Shown here one piece after another: positions 61,898 to 64,000 of a DNA stretch of 64,000 nucleotides. How positions within the stretch are numbered: the stretch's first letter is position 1; each line of letters begins with the position of its first letter. Origin of the DNA: Stenotrophomonas panacihumi (GTDB taxonomy: Bacteria; Pseudomonadota; Gammaproteobacteria; Xanthomonadales; Xanthomonadaceae); assembly GCF_001431645.1 (NCBI RefSeq), contig NZ_LLXU01000074.1:1-64000 (forward strand), read 5' to 3'. The position numbers and the translations under genes are program-made. The notes under the pieces are model-generated. The model made no database searches and was not told the DNA's origin. It was given only the letters and a program-made list of their open reading frames with translations.

Positions 61898-64000
61898 TCA
61901 GAGGAAATCGAAGCTCAGCGTGAAGCGCACGTTGCGCCCCGGCTGCGACCAGCGGCCGATGCCCTCCGGGCTGGTGTTGCCGGCGAACACCGCCGTACCC
62001 GAGCCCGCGGTCCGCACGCGGTTCCACAGGTAGTACTCCTTGTTGAACACGTTGTAGACGCCGGCCGTCAGGTGCAGGCGCGAGGTGATGTCGTAGCTGC
62101 CGAACACGTCCAGCAGGGTGTACTCACGCGCCTTGTAGGCATACATCGGCACGACCTCCTCGCCATAGCTGGAGTTGGTCACGCTGGTGCCGTAGTCGTC
62201 CGGGTCCTTGCGATCCTGGTGCGTGACATTGGCGGTGACGCTCCAGCGCCGCGACGGCGCGTTGTAGCTCACGCCCACCACGGTCTTGGCCGGGCTGATG
62301 CTGCCCAGCGGCTCGCCGTCGTTGTCCTTGCCCTCGTTGTACGAGTACGCCAGGCGGGCCATCCAGTCGTCCGCCATCAGCCACAGGCCTTCGGCCTCCA
62401 CGCCTTTCACCACCACCTCGCCGCGGTTGATCGGCATGGTGTAGCTGTAGCCATTGGTGATGGTGGTGACGCCGCGCACCGTGGTGCTGTACTGCACGTC
62501 TTCATCGGCGGTGTAGGTCGCGGTGTCGATGAAGTTGCTGTACTTGTCGCGGAACACCGACACGCCCAGGCGCAGGCGCTCGCTCTGGTAGCGCCAGCCC
62601 ATTTCCAGGTTGAGGCTGCGCTCGGCTTCCAGGTCCGGGTTGCTCTTGCCATCGGGCACGGTCACGGTGGCGCCGTCTGAGACGCGGGTGACTTCCGTGG
62701 TCGAGGACGTGCCGTACATGTCGTTCACGCTCGGCGCGCGGAAGCCGCGGCCGGCCTGCGCCCAGATCGACTGGGTGTCGGTGAACTTGAACTCGCTGCC
62801 CAGGTTCCAGGTCGGCGAGGAGAACTTGGACGTGCCGACGCTGCCGCCGCCGTCCTCGTAGCCGGAGTCGCCGCCCGAGGTGGCGCGCGTCTGCGGCACG
62901 TACTTGTAGCTGTCATAGCGCACGCCGCCGGTGAAGCTCAGGCGGTCGTCGAGCAGGCGGACCTTGTCGCGCAGGTAGACGGTCCAGTCGGTCTCCTTGG
63001 TATCGGGCCACAGCGAGGGATCGGTGTCCTGGCTCACCAGGTTGCCGGCGTTGTCCCAGCGCGAGTCGACCGAGTTCCAGTGGATCTTGCCTTCCTGCCA
63101 CGCGGCGCCGTAGACCATGTCGTGATGCACGCCGCCGGCTTCGAAGCTTTTGGTGAAGTCGAGCGCGGCGCGGTCGAGCTTCTGCGTATCCCAGCGGTTT
63201 TCCTGGCGCGCGCACAGCGCGGTGGCCGAGCAGCGCGTGCCGCCGGTGGTGCCACTGGCGACATCGATGTTGGTCTGGCCCTGGATGTAGCTCTTCTGGT
63301 GGTCGGCCGTGGCCTCCAGGCTGTCGAACAGCGGGGTGTTGGCCTGCCAGGTGTACTTCAGGCCGTAGCGGTCGCGGTCGTTGCGGTCTTCGGCGGTGCG
63401 GCGGTAGTAGGAGCCGACGCCATCGCTGCGCGACCAGTTGTCGACATCGTTGGTGCCGCGCGCGCGTTCGTACACCACGCCCAGGGTCTGGGTGTCGGTG
63501 GCGAGGAAGTTGACCTTGGCCAGGACGTTGTCGCTCTCGCGGTCGATCGGGTCCGGCGTGCGGCGATCGGGGCCGTACTGGGCGATGGTGGTGTCGTACC
63601 AGGACTCGGTCTCGTGGCCGTCGCGCTTGGTGTAGACCAGCAGCGACTCGAACTGGCCGGTGCGGTTGGCGAACGTCAGCGAGCCCATGTTCTCGTCGTT
63701 CGAGCCGGTGTAGCCGTACTTGATCGAGCCGTAGCTGTCGTTGCCGCTGGCCTTGAGGAAATCGGCCGGGTCCTTGGTGGTGAACATCACCGCGCCGCTG
63801 AGCGCGCCGCTGCCGGCGGTGATCGCGTCGGCGCCCTTGATGATCTCCACCGCCTTCACCGACTCCAGGTCCACGCTGCCGCGGCCCGAACGGAAGAACT
63901 CGTACGGCTGGTAGGTGCCCGGGTCCAGGCTCTGCGGGAAGCTCAGGCCATCCAGCGTCATGGCGACACGATCGGCTTCCAGGCCGCGGATGTTGAAGCC
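61898..64000 (-). CDS. TonB-dependent receptor, hemoglobin/transferrin/lactoferrin type (partial)
   Basis: Outer-membrane transporter, C-terminal 701 residues; the frame runs through the window edge, so signal peptide, TonB box and the first part of the plug are missing. The remaining plug has FNIRGLEADRVAMTLDG and VEIIKGADAITAGSGALSGAVMF. The barrel contains FRAPSVNDMYG, the hallmark of the heme/hemoglobin receptor group, and ends in RFTLSFDFL with a terminal aromatic region needed for barrel insertion. Two cysteines (TRCSATALC) lie in one loop. Ligand is inferred from family; heme or iron-protein uptake is likely. A strong terminator follows. Confidence 0.9.
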   Translation of the reverse strand, partial: GFNIRGLEADRVAMTLDGLSFPQSLDPGTYQPYEFFRSGRGSVDLESVKAVEIIKGADAITAGSGALSGAVMFTTKDPADFLKASGNDSYGSIKYGYTGSNDENMGSLTFANRTGQFESLLVYTKRDGHETESWYDTTIAQYGPDRRTPDPIDRESDNVLAKVNFLATDTQTLGVVYERARGTNDVDNWSRSDGVGSYYRRTAEDRNDRDRYGLKYTWQANTPLFDSLEATADHQKSYIQGQTNIDVASGTTGGTRCSATALCARQENRWDTQKLDRAALDFTKSFEAGGVHHDMVYGAAWQEGKIHWNSVDSRWDNAGNLVSQDTDPSLWPDTKETDWTVYLRDKVRLLDDRLSFTGGVRYDSYKYVPQTRATSGGDSGYEDGGGSVGTSKFSSPTWNLGSEFKFTDTQSIWAQAGRGFRAPSVNDMYGTSSTTEVTRVSDGATVTVPDGKSNPDLEAERSLNLEMGWRYQSERLRLGVSVFRDKYSNFIDTATYTADEDVQYSTTVRGVTTITNGYSYTMPINRGEVVVKGVEAEGLWLMADDWMARLAYSYNEGKDNDGEPLGSISPAKTVVGVSYNAPSRRWSVTANVTHQDRKDPDDYGTSVTNSSYGEEVVPMYAYKAREYTLLDVFGSYDITSRLHLTAGVYNVFNKEYYLWNRVRTAGSGTAVFAGNTSPEGIGRWSQPGRNVRFTLSFDFL

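Overview
The window is a GC-rich bacterial chromosome segment whose gene content points to the Xanthomonadaceae (Gammaproteobacteria), for example Lysobacter, Luteimonas, Pseudoxanthomonas, Stenotrophomonas or a relative. The main reason is the O-antigen locus between the electron-transfer-flavoprotein genes (etfBA) and metB, with xanA/xanB, a rmlBACD block and a CoA-transferase pair beside it. This is the published position of the hypervariable LPS cluster in Xanthomonas. I cannot fix the genus. I see no insertion sequence, prophage, CRISPR array, tRNA or rRNA.

Left part (1-14.4 kb), mostly housekeeping: the 3' part of valS; a translationally coupled pssA-holD-rimI operon on the minus strand; a DUF4124 secreted protein; proS; an H-NS family protein; a ThrE-type exporter; an Mla-type lipid transport operon (STAS-MlaE, MlaF, MlaD, PqiC-like lipoprotein); an AlkB-like dioxygenase; and ETF-ubiquinone oxidoreductase.

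Middle part (14.4-52.5 kb), the surface polysaccharide region. A 936-residue RgpF/HAD fusion, scoAB, xanAB (mannose-1-P and GDP-mannose), and a rmlBACD-sulfotransferase operon (dTDP-L-rhamnose) precede etfBA. To the right of etfBA lie an FkbM methyltransferase and a GT-C-like membrane protein on the plus strand. Opposite, on the minus strand, a long set of coupled genes runs from metB towards the left: GT4, wzm, wzt, a WbdD-like coiled-coil methyltransferase, rmd, gmd, a triple-domain glycosyltransferase, then after a leader uxs, a GtrB-like GT2, gtrA, several large membrane proteins and ugd. Together they can make GDP-mannose, GDP-D-rhamnose, dTDP-L-rhamnose, UDP-glucuronate and UDP-xylose, polymerise a chain in the cytoplasm, cap and export it through Wzm/Wzt, and probably decorate it in the periplasm with a Gtr-type system. 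No wzx or wzy is present, which fits the ABC-transporter pathway.

Right part (52.5-64 kb): metB, a cystathionine beta-synthase, a DUF465 (YdcH) protein, a structured non-coding stretch that looks like an RNA gene, two DUF4398/OmpA-like envelope proteins, pilU, maiA-fahA (tyrosine catabolism end steps), a RhlE-type DEAD-box helicase with a long leader, and the C-terminal part of a TonB-dependent receptor of the hemoglobin/transferrin type, cut by the window end.

The most unusual signal is a beta-sandwich-like C-terminal domain (core LVQEG.xW) found five times in four otherwise unrelated proteins of the polysaccharide locus. The second is the structured RNA candidate upstream of the YdcH gene.
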